A stretch of DNA of 64,000 nucleotides from Rhodovastum atsumiense (GTDB taxonomy: Bacteria > Pseudomonadota > Alphaproteobacteria > Acetobacterales > Acetobacteraceae): the NCBI RefSeq assembly GCF_937425535.1, contig NZ_OW485603.1, forward strand, positions 1-64,000, written 5' to 3'. Under the pieces are notes generated by a model that was not told the DNA's origin, did not search any database, and saw nothing but the letters and a program-made list of their open reading frames with translations. Of the stretch, positions 54,868 through 63,797 are shown piece after piece; the first letter of the stretch is position 1; every line of letters begins with the position of its first letter. Both the position numbers and the translations under genes were made by a program.

Positions 54868-54965
54868 GCTGCTTCTTCAAGGGAAGCAGCTAACTTTCAT
54901 CGATGAAAGTTTTTGATGCCGTGGCGGAGGGCTCAATGAAACTTTCATCGATGAAAGTTAGCTGC
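54868..54965. repeat. Palindromic repeats upstream of parA (candidate centromere/operator)
   Basis: AACTTTCATCGATGAAAGTT, a perfect 20-bp palindrome, occurs at 54892-54911 and 54940-54959. Each copy is extended outward by AGCTGC-type bases, so the two 26-bp units also form an inverted repeat. Just left, AGCTGCTTC and GAAGCAGCT (54868-54892) form a hairpin. The array lies 130 bases before parA, the usual place for plasmid partition sites. Confidence 0.75.
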
Positions 54966-55088
54966 GTGAATGCCACACTACTGAATTTTTGCCACACCTT
55001 TGGACATACCAAGGGATCATCTGTGAGGCATCTCTTTCGCGACAGTCTTTATGGGGCTAGGGTTACGCACCCATAACAGGAGCGTGTG

Positions 55089-55793
55089 GTGTCAGACGAG
55101 ATCACCATAGAAAGACCTGCCAGCGTGGGTGCAGGCTCACATCGACCAAAGATTTTAATGATTTTTGCCCCCAAGGGAGGTGTCGGAAAAACGATGATCT
55201 CTCTGAATATGCTTGCTGCCGGTGCGCGCGCGGGCCATTTAGTTGCTGGCCTTGATTTCGACGGCCAGCGGTCTCTTTGGGACTGGGCGAAGCTGCGCGA
55301 CAAGCACCCAATCATCGAGGAAAAGCACAAGATCACGGTCCGGGCCGGTGCGATTAAGTATTGGCGCGCCGAAGTCGAGGCTGTTCGCGACCGAGATATT
55401 ATTGTCGTTGATACACCCCCGGGTATTGAGGAAGCGAATCAGGCGTATTTACGAGAACTTGGGATTGTGGCGGACGTCGTTCTGATACCTACGGAGCCAT
55501 ATGGTCAATCCGTCAGATACGTCCGCGACTTCATGACGTGGTGGGAGGCGACGCCCGGTCGTGCCATGTTCGTCATCAATAAGACGACGACCGGCCGGTC
55601 TATCACCCGGGAAGCCCGTGACATGCTCAAAGAGCGCGGGGCTGTCTGGGCAGACACTATTCCACAGCGCGATGACCTTGCGCGCGCCGTGGATAATGGT
55701 CTTGCTGCAGTAGATGACGACGCTATCCCTGCCCACGGGAATTTTATGGGCTTATGGGCCTGGTGTGCCGCAAAACTGGGAGTAACGCCGTGA
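55089..55793 (+). CDS. parA: ParA-family partition ATPase
   Basis: This 234-residue Walker-type ATPase is involved in plasmid segregation. It has the deviant Walker A PKGGVGKT (28-35), AGLDFDGQRSLWDWAKLR, the Walker B-like IIVVDTPPGIEE, and VVLIPTEPYGQSVRYVRDFM. The start is GTG (55086 or 55089); AGGAG lies 6 bases before 55089, which is preferred. It has no N-terminal helix-turn-helix, so it resembles the small type Ib ParA proteins, which rely on a partner for repression. The stop overlaps the next start (GTGA), so the two genes are translated together. Confidence 0.92.
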   Translation: MSDEITIERPASVGAGSHRPKILMIFAPKGGVGKTMISLNMLAAGARAGHLVAGLDFDGQRSLWDWAKLRDKHPIIEEKHKITVRAGAIKYWRAEVEAVRDRDIIVVDTPPGIEEANQAYLRELGIVADVVLIPTEPYGQSVRYVRDFMTWWEATPGRAMFVINKTTTGRSITREARDMLKERGAVWADTIPQRDDLARAVDNGLAAVDDDAIPAHGNFMGLWAWCAAKLGVTP

Positions 55794-56659
55794 GTCTTCC
55801 AAAGCGACTTTTGATCAAACCGGGGCAAGGAAGCAAAACGGACAAATCTGCGCCCCCATCGTTCACCGATCCCGTCAAGGAGGGAGACAGGGAGGAAAAT
55901 CCGGGCAGTCTCGAACAGCAAAACTCTGCCGGGAACACGCCTGTTGTTGCTGCGGAAGTTGTAGCTACTGATGTACAGGTCGTGGGTGTAGTCGGGCTTC
56001 CAGATATTTCGGATTACCGAGCGCGGCGTGGCCTCCAGAGCCAGATGGAAGCTAATCAACTCCTTCGACGCACGCGCGAGATTCTTCGTCCACATATTGG
56101 TGACCTTGGCGAAGAGGGGTTGCAAGCCCTTGTCTCGGATATTGATGCGGCTAACCGAGACTATGAGAGTGCGTTCGATACCCTGCTGGACATTGGGCGG
56201 AAGCTGAATTCCATTCGGAGGATCACAGGGCACGGAGGCTACCGAGCCCTCCTTGCTGAGGGCATAGTTCGAATCCACGAAACCACGGCTAGCAAGCTGC
56301 GTCTGATCGCCGGGGCTTGGGATGAAGGGAAAATCCCGCCTTCACTCCAGCCCGCTGTGCCAAAGAACCTGAGTGGTGCTTACCTCATTGCAACCCTGCC
56401 GGCCGACAAGATCGAGCCCACGATGCGCGCTCTAGTGCAGGAAGGCATGCTTCCCAACGGCCCGGTCCGGGAAATTCAGGCCGCTGTTAAGCGATACCGA
56501 GACGAGGAAGGGCGAAGGCATTTCGGTATCCGAAATGAGATCGCCCGAAAGAAGGCACAGATCGCAAAACTTACAGCGGAGATTACGGCATTGGAAACCG
56601 CGCTCGCGCAACTACAGGTGGTGTCGGAAGAAAAAGAAGGTAACGTTGCTGATAAATAG
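55790..56659 (+). CDS. Putative partition partner protein
   Basis: This 289-residue protein starts at GTG 55790, overlapping the parA stop. It is not a standard ParB: no clear ParB/Srx motif is visible. The N-terminus is a polar, Pro-rich linker. The centre is helical (LLRRTREILRPHIGDLGEEG, YESAFDTLLDIGRKLNSIRR, YRALLAEGIVRIHETTASKL). The end is a coiled coil (IARKKAQIAKLTAEITALET). Position and overlap make it the likely centromere-binding partner of parA, but that is inference. Confidence 0.7.
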   Translation: MSLPKRLLIKPGQGSKTDKSAPPSFTDPVKEGDREENPGSLEQQNSAGNTPVVAAEVVATDVQVVGVVGLPDISDYRARRGLQSQMEANQLLRRTREILRPHIGDLGEEGLQALVSDIDAANRDYESAFDTLLDIGRKLNSIRRITGHGGYRALLAEGIVRIHETTASKLRLIAGAWDEGKIPPSLQPAVPKNLSGAYLIATLPADKIEPTMRALVQEGMLPNGPVREIQAAVKRYRDEEGRRHFGIRNEIARKKAQIAKLTAEITALETALAQLQVVSEEKEGNVADK

Positions 56660-56799
56660 AAAAGCGGAAGCGGTTACAGCACGGATGCAGGAGCCTCTTC
56701 CTTAGGCCCTATAGACGGAATCCCTGACATACGATTTTGGCCGATTCTCTGATTGGGCATTCTTCGAATCACTGCGTCACCGGCGTTGGAGGGCCGGGC

Positions 56800-57494
56800 A
56801 TGACGGAAGAGGACTAGGCGGTCGTGCTGGAGGTTTTCGACGCGGCTCAATCGAGCCGTGGCTAACCCGAGCACGACGACCGGAAATTTCTGGAAGCGGT
56901 GCATTATTTCACCGTTCACATATCACGTGGCGAGCCTTGCCGGCGGAGTTCGGCAAATAGAACAGCGTCTGGAAGCGGTTCTGGCGGCTGAGCCGCTCTG
57001 GTGTGTTCGAGGCGTTCTTCCAATTGCTTGCTGAACGCAGCCAAAGCGCACATCTGGCGCAATTCTTCGACAGCACGACTGCCCATGCCCACGTCTCGGC
57101 CGCCCGCGCAAAAGGGGGCAACAGGGGCAGGCGCTCGGCCGTTCGTGCGGCGGCTTCTCGACGAAAATCCATCTAAGACCCATCTTGACGGCCGACTGCT
57201 CGACTTCCACCGGACCGGCGGCCAGGCGAGCGACATTACTCAGTTCAAGATTTCGCTCGACATCGGTCCCGACATCCGCCCGCGCATCGTCGTCCCCGAC
57301 AAGGGGTATGACAGCGCCACCGCTTCTTTTCGAAAGCCCTTTATCGCCTGAGCGTGCGCATCGAGCAGGCCATCGGCAAGCTGAAGCGCTTCAAGCGCGT
57401 CGCCATGCGCTGCGACAAGACTACCACCAGCTACGCAGCCTTCGTCAGCTTCGCCTGTGCTGTGATACGGGTCAAAATTCGTCCAAAGGCCTAG
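56800..57494 (+). pseudogene. IS5-family transposase, heavily decayed
   Basis: From ATG 56800 the sequence reads MTEED, stop, AVVLEVFDAAQSSRG, stop, PEHDDRKFLEAVHYF. In shifted frames it continues ITWRALPAEFGK, NSVWKRFWRLSRSGVFEAFF, QLLAERSQSAHLAQFFDSTT, ENPSKTHLDGRLLDFHRTGG, DIGPDIRPRIVVPDKGYDSA and RIEQAIGKLKRFKRVAMRCD. This is a full-length IS5/IS427-type transposase with several stops and frameshifts. Terminal repeats are no longer clear. Confidence 0.8.
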
Positions 57495-57582
57495 AAACTG
57501 CTCTTTTCTTGACGCCTTACAAGGCATTGTTCAGTTCAGAGAAGCCCCACTATGCGATCCCACACGGCAAGACCAAAGCAGT

Positions 57583-58521
57583 TCAAGCGCTATTTAGTAG
57601 TACTTGATAGGTGTGTTTTGCAATGGGGGGAGGCGAGGGCCGCAAGACGATTCCTTTCTCGTCTAGGTCGATCCGTGCCTCAGGGTACACTGACAATGCC
57701 TCTTTCAATGGGCCAATGAACCGAGATTTGAACTGCCGGACAAGCTTGTAGCCAGCACCAAATTGCGTGTGTAGTGCACTCCAGGATACGGGGGTAGGCT
57801 GTTGGATGCTGTGTAGGCGGTAGGCGAGCCAGATGTAAATGTCGAGTGCAAGCGAGCTATTCGAGATCTTCTGCAGAGCAGCCTCAGCCACTGGAACCGG
57901 ATGGTCCTTCAGGGCGGCGTAGAAGGTTGGCGACAGCTTGACCGTGTCAACCCAAAGCTGCATTTGATTGTCAGTTTTGTCGTAAAATTGGATGCCATGC
58001 TGGACGATGCTGTCCTTGGTGAAAGCGTTTTGCTTTTCGCCATGCCATAGAAAGGTCAGGCGGCAAGCTGAGATCCGGTCTGCTTGATCGCGGATTTCCC
58101 GTACCGTCTTGCCCCCAATGGATACTCCCATTCTGCCGAGCCAGTCTCGCATGCTTCGACCCAGCTCAACTTCGGGAGAGCTGGCCTGAACGGCGCGTGT
58201 TTGCAGATAGAGCAGGATCATGCGGGCACGGCTGCCATAAGGCACACCATGGACTTTTGTGACGCCCTGATGGTCAAACAGGACACCTGGCTCGACGACT
58301 AAGGTGATATTGTGGCCACGGCGTTCCCAGCGCTCTTCCGTGCCGAGCTGGCGATGAGGGAGGGCAGTTAGACAAAAACCAGAGTAGGTAATTCCGAGCG
58401 AAAGCGTTTCCTGCGCAAGAATGTAGGCGGCATTGTCTACTAAATGCCTTTCCTCAGCTGGCACCATAAGCCGCGCGTTAGCATGCCCGTGCTCTCGGAC
58501 CAGACGATGGATCTTGCTCAC
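57583..58521 (-). CDS. repA: Plasmid replication initiator RepA
   Basis: The protein has 312 residues. The GTG start at 58521 follows AAGGAGG by 5 bases. It matches the plasmid RepA family with a winged-helix core (VPYGSRARMILLYLQTRAVQ, LGRSMRDWLGRMGVSIGGKT, LSPTFYAALKDHPVPVAEAA, SSLALDIYIWLAYRLHSIQ). It should bind the iterons at 58573-59040 and open the origin. One iteron-like copy lies inside its own coding sequence (58250-58266), which may allow self-control. The gene points away from parA-partner, ending near the IS5 remnant. Confidence 0.88.
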   Translation of the reverse strand: MSKIHRLVREHGHANARLMVPAEERHLVDNAAYILAQETLSLGITYSGFCLTALPHRQLGTEERWERRGHNITLVVEPGVLFDHQGVTKVHGVPYGSRARMILLYLQTRAVQASSPEVELGRSMRDWLGRMGVSIGGKTVREIRDQADRISACRLTFLWHGEKQNAFTKDSIVQHGIQFYDKTDNQMQLWVDTVKLSPTFYAALKDHPVPVAEAALQKISNSSLALDIYIWLAYRLHSIQQPTPVSWSALHTQFGAGYKLVRQFKSRFIGPLKEALSVYPEARIDLDEKGIVLRPSPPPIAKHTYQVLLNSA

Positions 58522-58572
58522 AGCTGCCTCCTTGTGTGCCGGACTATCGACCGTTCCGGAGAGGTAGGCAAC

Positions 58573-59040
58573 GTGGACTCTTGTGACGCACCCTACTAGC
58601 TAAGCTAGTAGTAATTAATCTATTTGCTTCGTCACAAAAGTCCACGGGATAACTTCGGACGTCAATAGGTTAGCCGGATACAGCGTCGCAAGAGTCCACG
58701 GCTGCGTCACAAGAGTCCACGGGATAATTCGGCTTAACTGTGGATAACAGCCCCTGCAGCATAGGCGTCGCAAAACCCCACGCGTCCGCGACTCGGAGGG
58801 GCGCGAATGGGCCAAGCGTCACAAAACCCCACACTGCTTGGCAGGATGCGGAGTAGGGCGAGCACCCAGACGTCGCAAAAGTCTACACCCGTTCCGGAAC
58901 AGGCGGACCGCGGCTAAGAACTTCAAAAGTCGTGATTTCTAGCGTGAGGAAAGGAAAATGCGCTATTCGGGTGTGGCAAAGGTTCACGCTTTTGGCAGGG
59001 TGGAATCGAGATGAACTGCCCAGGCGTCACAAGAGTCCAC
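58573..59040. other. Iteron-type replication origin (oriV)
   Basis: Copies of a motif close to GCGTCACAAGAGTCCACG occur at 58573-58590 (inverted), 58629-58646, 58683-58700, 58704-58720, 58765-58782, 58816-58832, 58870-58887 and 59024-59040, with variants GCAAAACCCCAC and GCAAAAGTCTAC. A perfect DnaA box (TGTGGATAA, 58739-58747) lies in the middle. An AT-rich tract (58595-58630) with the palindrome CTACTAGCTAAGCTAGTAG (58593-58611) lies next to repA and may be the melting region or the repA operator. No other open frame is supported here. Confidence 0.9.
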
Positions 59041-59390
59041 ACTTTTTGAGTCGCTACGGTCGGAAGGGCTGTCGCCATGAGGGTCACCGCCCAGGCCGAC
59101 CAGAAGGACGATAACGTGGACGGCAGTTCGAGCAGCATCTTCTCGGACCTGCAGCAATTGCTGAAGGATCTGAGCACAGTTCAGCGAATAGCGGGACGAG
59201 TTTGGAGACCGTTTCAGATTCTGGATGCACCAATAGCACCGACAACGTCAGCTCGGTTATGCAGGGGAACTTGAGCACCCTGATCAGGTGCTATCAGGTT
59301 CCGCACAGTCCTGCCAACACGGCCACGCCAAGCGGTTGGCCAGGCCAATCGTGCTATTTACGGTGGCTCTCAAGGCCCGGAGGAACCGCC
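59041..59390. other. 350-bp stretch without a supported gene
   Basis: Between the last iteron and the 121-aa gene there are only short frames without ribosome sites. No repeats stand out. Confidence 0.4.
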
Positions 59391-59756
59391 ATGCCTCATC
59401 CATCCGCCGCCGGCGGCTCGGCTTTCACCTCGAAGGAACGCGACCTGATTCGTTGGGAAATGGGGCAGCGCTTTGGACAGTACCCGGGCCTGGTCGACGG
59501 CATTTACCTGCGCGCCTGGCACAGCGGCCCACAGAAGGGGCAGCCGAAGGTTCCGCTGGCAATGCAGGGCATGCTGGACCGTAGGCTGGTCGAGATCGTG
59601 CCGGATCGCATCGGCTTCAAAGCGGTGTTCACCGAGGCAGGGATCCAGGCGCTGCGCGAGATGGCGCAGGATCGCCGGGCGCTCGATCCGGCGCGTTACC
59701 CACGCTTGCGGGCCGAACTTGGTTTCGATGACGGGGCGGGTGCGGCTGTCGAGTGA
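59391..59756 (+). CDS. Hypothetical 121-aa protein
   Basis: The ATG at 59391 follows CGGAGGAAC. The product reads like a small, complete soluble protein (FTSKERDLIRWEMGQRFGQY, LVDGIYLRAWHSGPQKGQPK, GMLDRRLVEIVPDRIGFKAV and TEAGIQALREMAQDRRALD). The middle and end look like a winged-helix-like fold, but I do not recognise the family. It lies between the origin and the Tni transposon. Confidence 0.65.
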   Translation: MPHPSAAGGSAFTSKERDLIRWEMGQRFGQYPGLVDGIYLRAWHSGPQKGQPKVPLAMQGMLDRRLVEIVPDRIGFKAVFTEAGIQALREMAQDRRALDPARYPRLRAELGFDDGAGAAVE

Positions 59757-60067
59757 GGGCCGCCTCTGGTCCTGTTGTTGGAGGGCAGACACAAGGCGGG
59801 CAGGGGGGCTGGCACGGCTCTCCGGGAGCTTGAGTTTCTGGCCGATGCCCACGGCATCCGGATTTTCGTTAAATCCTGGGCGCGCGGTCGCAGCGCGTGT
59901 GGATCATTAGGTTCGACTGTAGCCAGTCTGGCCCTGGTGCTGCTGTCGCGCACTTCAGTTAATGATAACGCCAATCCTTTCTTTTCAATGATCTACGTCT
60001 CCACTGGATCATGATAAAATACCTTAGATCGCGATAAAAGCACCAAGGATCGTGCTACATTTTCGCT
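59757..60067. other. Left end region of the Tni-type transposon
   Basis: No gene. Several GATAA motifs occur before tniA (AATGATAACG near 59961, ATGATAAAAT near 60011, GCGATAAAAG near 60033). Similar motifs in opposite orientation (CTTATCGCC, ATTATCGCG) lie beyond tniQ. Repeated sites at both ends are typical of Tn402/Tn7-like transposase binding. A terminal TGTCGCGCA near 59945 is a possible left tip. Confidence 0.5.
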
Positions 60068-61747
60068 ATGAGTGTCGCCGGCACGGTCCACATGTCCGAT
60101 CGTTCATCTTTACCCTCGGCTTCCGACGAGGTGTGGGCAGAAGCGGCGCGACGTGAAGCGGTCATCCGGCCATTGGCGCAGGCGCCGCGGCTGACGCGCG
60201 CCGTGGTCACGACCGCCGCCCATGTGCTGGACTTGAGCATCCCGCACGTTTACCGCCTGATCCAGGCCTTCCGCCGCCGGCCGGAAACGGCGTCGCTGCT
60301 GCTGTCGCAGCCCGGTCCGGCGAAAGGCCGGCGCCGGCTGGACCCGGCGGTTGAGGCGCGGATCGAAGCGGCGTTGGCGCGGGTCTACCTGCAGCCGGAG
60401 CGGCCGACGCTGCGGTACTTGTTCGTCCAGGTCCGGCAGGACTGCCAGGCCGCCGGCCTTACGTCGCCGTCCATGAACGCGTTGCGGGCGCGTGTCTCGG
60501 CGCGCAGCTTGCGCGAGCGGGTGCGGGCGCGCGAAGGCAGCGCCGCCGCGGACCGCTTCCGCCAGGTGACAGGCGGCCTGCGTACCGAGCGGCCACTGCA
60601 GGTCGTGCAGATCGACCACACCAAGGTCGACATCATGCTGGTGGACGACGTCATGCGCGCCTGCATCGGCCGGCCCTGGCTGACGCTGGTGCTGGACGTG
60701 CACACGCGCATGGTGGCCGGCTTTCTGTTGTCGTTGGATCCACCCTGCGCGGCCAGTGTCGCATTGGCCGTGTCCCATGCCGTGCTGCCGAAGGCCGCCT
60801 GGCTCGCCGACCGCGACATTGCGCTGGCTTGGCCGGTGCACGGGTTGCCGGAGACCATCCATGTCGATAACGGCGCCGAGTTCCATGCCCATGCGTTTGA
60901 GCGCGGCTGCCAGCGGCACGGCATCCGCATCGAGTACCGGCCGCCGGCGACGCCACGTTTCGGTGGCCACATCGAGCGCCTGATGGGCACGCTGATGGAG
61001 CGGGTGCATGCCCTGCCGGGCACGACGTTTTCCAGTGTTGCTGCCCGCGGCGCGTATGCGTCCGAGGCGGAAGCGGTGCTCACCTTGCAGGAGTTCGAGC
61101 GGCTGTTGGCGCTGGAAGTGCTGGGTCCCTACCACAACGAGGTGCACAGTGGCCTGGGGCGCTCGCCGGCTGCCGCCTGGGTCGCGGCGCAAGCGACGAC
61201 ACCGCTGCGGCAAGCCAGCGATGAGCCGGCGCTGCGCTTGGATTTCCTGCCGTTCGAGGAGCGGGTGATCCGACGGGACGGCGTACGGCTGTTCAACATT
61301 CTCTACCAGGATGGCGCCCTGGCGCATCTGGTCGATCGCGACGTCGGCCGGCTGCGGGTGAAGTATGACCCGCGCGACCTCAGCGCCGTCTTCGTGGAAC
61401 TGCCGACCGGCGGTCACGTCCGGGTGCCCTATGCCGATTTGGGCCGGCCGGCGATCACGCTGTGGGAACACCGCGAAGCGGTCCGCCGCCTGCACGCCGA
61501 GGGACGCCGCGGCGTCGATGAGCCGGCGATCTTCGCCGCGATTGCCGAGCAGCGACACATCCTCGAAGACGCCGCCCGGCGCAGCAAGGCGGCCCGCCGG
61601 GCCGTCGCCCGAACCGGCCTGGCGGCGTCGGCCGCAGTGGCGGCGCCGAACCAACCCCCGCATCCACCAGCGGCGCTGGCAGAGGATGACGAGGCGCGCG
61701 TGCCGATGCCTCCCGAGGGCGAGGGGAGCGGGGTGGAGTTCTGGTGA
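60068..61747 (+). CDS. tniA: TniA-like DDE transposase
   Basis: This 559-residue transposase is of the Tn402/Tn5053/Tn7 TnsB type. An N-terminal DNA-binding part has a helix-turn-helix (VTTAAHVLDLSIPHVYRLIQ). The rve integrase core has Asp in LQVVQIDHTKVDIMLVDD, Asp in TIHVDNGAEFHAHAF and Glu in FGGHIERLMGTLMERVH. A Mu-type C-terminal barrel follows (RLFNILYQDGALAHLVDRDV). The stop overlaps the tniB start. The start at 60068 has no clear ribosome site; 60092 is an alternative. Confidence 0.93.
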   Translation: MSVAGTVHMSDRSSLPSASDEVWAEAARREAVIRPLAQAPRLTRAVVTTAAHVLDLSIPHVYRLIQAFRRRPETASLLLSQPGPAKGRRRLDPAVEARIEAALARVYLQPERPTLRYLFVQVRQDCQAAGLTSPSMNALRARVSARSLRERVRAREGSAAADRFRQVTGGLRTERPLQVVQIDHTKVDIMLVDDVMRACIGRPWLTLVLDVHTRMVAGFLLSLDPPCAASVALAVSHAVLPKAAWLADRDIALAWPVHGLPETIHVDNGAEFHAHAFERGCQRHGIRIEYRPPATPRFGGHIERLMGTLMERVHALPGTTFSSVAARGAYASEAEAVLTLQEFERLLALEVLGPYHNEVHSGLGRSPAAAWVAAQATTPLRQASDEPALRLDFLPFEERVIRRDGVRLFNILYQDGALAHLVDRDVGRLRVKYDPRDLSAVFVELPTGGHVRVPYADLGRPAITLWEHREAVRRLHAEGRRGVDEPAIFAAIAEQRHILEDAARRSKAARRAVARTGLAASAAVAAPNQPPHPPAALAEDDEARVPMPPEGEGSGVEFW

Positions 61748-62685
61748 TGCCAGAGTTCGCCCATCTGCCCGCTGAGCTGCGGCCGATTGCCGGCCTCGAT
61801 GCGGCAACCCGGATCGCGCATATCCGGGCCGAGCGCTGGATCCCGTATCCTACCGCCACCCGGCTGCTCGGCATCCTGCAGGAAGCCTTCGACCAGCCGC
61901 CCCGCGAGCGGATGGAGAACGTGCTGTTGCTGGGCGAGAGCGGCATGGGCAAGACGATGCTCATCCGCAAGTTCGAGCGCGCCAATGCGACCGCATTCGA
62001 CATCGCCGCCGGCGTCGGGCGCCGTCCGGTGGTGGTGGTGCTGATGCCGCCGCAGCCGGTGGAGGGCGAGTTTTTCGACCGCGTGCTGGCGGCAGTCGAT
62101 GCGCCCCTGGCAGTGCACTGGGCGAGTGGCCGCCCCGCCCGGCTGCGCGCTGCCGCCAGCCAGATGCTGCGTGAGCTCGGCACCCGGGTGTTGGTGATCG
62201 ACGAGATCAACTCGGTGCTCGCCGGCACCGGTCGGCAGCAGCGGCTGTTCTTGCAGCTGCTGCGGTTCCTCTCCAATGACCTGCAGTTGGCGCTGGTCTG
62301 CGTCGGCGTGCCGGAGGCACGGCATGTGCTGCTCTCCGATAGCCAGCTGCGCAGCCGGTTCAGCGACGAGGAACTGCCGCGCTGGGCGCCTGGGGAGGAA
62401 TTGCGTGCCTTCATCACCCGTTTGGTCTGGAGCCTGCCGCTGCGGGAACGCTCGCCGGTGGATTCGCCCAAGTTGCGCAGCCTGCTGCTGGAGCGGACCG
62501 GCGGCATCACGCTGGCGATCTGCAAGGCGTTCGAACGTGCCGCCGTCGCGGCGGTGCGCAGTGGACGCGAGAAGGTGGACCTGGAGAGTTTCGCCGATCC
62601 CGAGATCTGGCACGGGCTGACGGTACAGGATCGGCGCCTGCCACATCAGCCGCAGCAGACGCGACGTGTCGCCCTGCCAGGGTGA
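61747..62685 (+). CDS. tniB: TniB-like AAA+ transposition ATPase
   Basis: This 312-residue TnsC/TniB-type ATPase selects targets and activates TniA. It has Walker A in LLLGESGMGKTMLIRKFE, Walker B in RVLVIDEINSVL, sensor region LALVCVGVPEARHVLLSD, and a start typical of TniB (ERWIPYPTATRLLGILQEAF). The ATG at 61747 overlaps the tniA stop (TGATG), and its stop overlaps the next start (GTGA). Confidence 0.93.
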   Translation: MPEFAHLPAELRPIAGLDAATRIAHIRAERWIPYPTATRLLGILQEAFDQPPRERMENVLLLGESGMGKTMLIRKFERANATAFDIAAGVGRRPVVVVLMPPQPVEGEFFDRVLAAVDAPLAVHWASGRPARLRAAASQMLRELGTRVLVIDEINSVLAGTGRQQRLFLQLLRFLSNDLQLALVCVGVPEARHVLLSDSQLRSRFSDEELPRWAPGEELRAFITRLVWSLPLRERSPVDSPKLRSLLLERTGGITLAICKAFERAAVAAVRSGREKVDLESFADPEIWHGLTVQDRRLPHQPQQTRRVALPG

Positions 62686-63797
62686 CGCTACCGCCATTGC
62701 CGATTGCCCCGGCACCGGTGACGGGGGAGGCGCTGCTGTCCTGGGTCGCGCGCATCGCCGCCCGCTATCACCTGTCAGGCACCGCCATCCTCGCCCATGC
62801 CCTTGGCGAGTTGCCGCATCCGCGGCACACCGCAGTTCTGTCGGCGGCGAATGCAGGGCGGCTGCCAGCGGCGGAAGCGGCGCTGGCGGTCGTGGGTCAC
62901 AGCTGCCCCGGACAGGTCCATGCCCTGACAACGCGGGGCCTGCTACCCGGCGTGCCGCCAGTGTGGGAGCGCCCCGCAGTGATGTGGTGCCCTGGCTGCC
63001 TGCGGGCCGCTCTCGCCGACGCCGGCGAGGTGCATCTGCGGGCGTCGTGGTTCGTCGGCTGTTGCGTCGTGTGTCCGACCCATTGGCTGCCGCTGGAAGA
63101 CGGCCTGGCACCGGGCTGCTGTCTCTGGCCCGACCTGGATTTTGTCGCCGAGCGCGGCCGGTTACGACTACTTTGCCGATCCTGCCACTCACTGGTGGAC
63201 GCCCGACCGGTGGAACACCCATGGCCCGAACGATGGCCGCGGCATCCGCCGGCGCGTGGCACCCCGATGGACGTATCGCTGCAGGTGGCGCCGGCAGCAC
63301 TCCGGCGGGTGCTGGCTTTGCAGGAAGCCTTGTGGCGGGCGCTGGCCGGTCAGACGGGTTCATTCTGGGCCGGCCTGTTGCCGACGGACCTGCGGGTGAT
63401 CGTCGAGGATTTGGTGCCGCTGCTGCCGCGGGTGTTCGGGTGGCGGTCCAGCCAGGACACGATCGCGGCCGTGTGGTCGGACGGCGCCATTCCAGGGGTC
63501 ATTGCGCCCCCGCTGGACCACATGACACTGGCGCGGCTACCGGCATCGCTGGCCTTCACGGTTATGGTCTGTCTGGCCGCGGTGCTATCGTCAGTCTTCG
63601 CCACGCCAGTGGCTGGCGTCGCCTGGGACGACGGCACCGCTGTCTCGGCACGGACACTGTGGCAACTGCTGTCGGTCGCGGATCAGGACCGGCTGCTCGA
63701 GAGCGCCAGCCAGTGGCGCCCTGACCTGCGGGCGGCGCTGTGGGAAGCCATCGTCCTCCCAGAGGAAGCCCTGCTGGCCAGGCCGGAGGTGCAATAG
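62682..63797 (+). CDS. tniQ: TniQ-family target-selection protein
   Basis: This 371-residue protein has a GTG start overlapping tniB. It opens like TniQ (PVTGEALLSWVARIAARYHL) and has zinc-binding pairs MWCPGCLRA, CVVCPTHWLPL and LCRSCH. TniQ/TnsD proteins recognise the target site or connect to a targeting module. Its order after tniA and tniB is standard. No resolvase or integron follows within the window, and no Cas genes are present, so a CRISPR-guided version is not indicated. Confidence 0.88.
   Translation: MTLPPLPIAPAPVTGEALLSWVARIAARYHLSGTAILAHALGELPHPRHTAVLSAANAGRLPAAEAALAVVGHSCPGQVHALTTRGLLPGVPPVWERPAVMWCPGCLRAALADAGEVHLRASWFVGCCVVCPTHWLPLEDGLAPGCCLWPDLDFVAERGRLRLLCRSCHSLVDARPVEHPWPERWPRHPPARGTPMDVSLQVAPAALRRVLALQEALWRALAGQTGSFWAGLLPTDLRVIVEDLVPLLPRVFGWRSSQDTIAAVWSDGAIPGVIAPPLDHMTLARLPASLAFTVMVCLAAVLSSVFATPVAGVAWDDGTAVSARTLWQLLSVADQDRLLESASQWRPDLRAALWEAIVLPEEALLARPEVQ

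Noticed and set aside
58573-59040. A CRISPR array at the origin
   Set aside because: Repeats are about 17 bases, unevenly spaced, partly inverted and beside repA with a DnaA box: iterons, not CRISPR.
60110-63363. Long antisense frames over tniA, tniB and tniQ
   Set aside because: The plus strand encodes the recognised transposition proteins; the antisense frames are Arg/Pro-rich and lack motifs.
60068-63797. A CRISPR-associated transposon
   Set aside because: tniA, tniB and tniQ are present, but no Cas gene or CRISPR array exists in the window. The repeats near the ends are short GATAA-type transposase sites.
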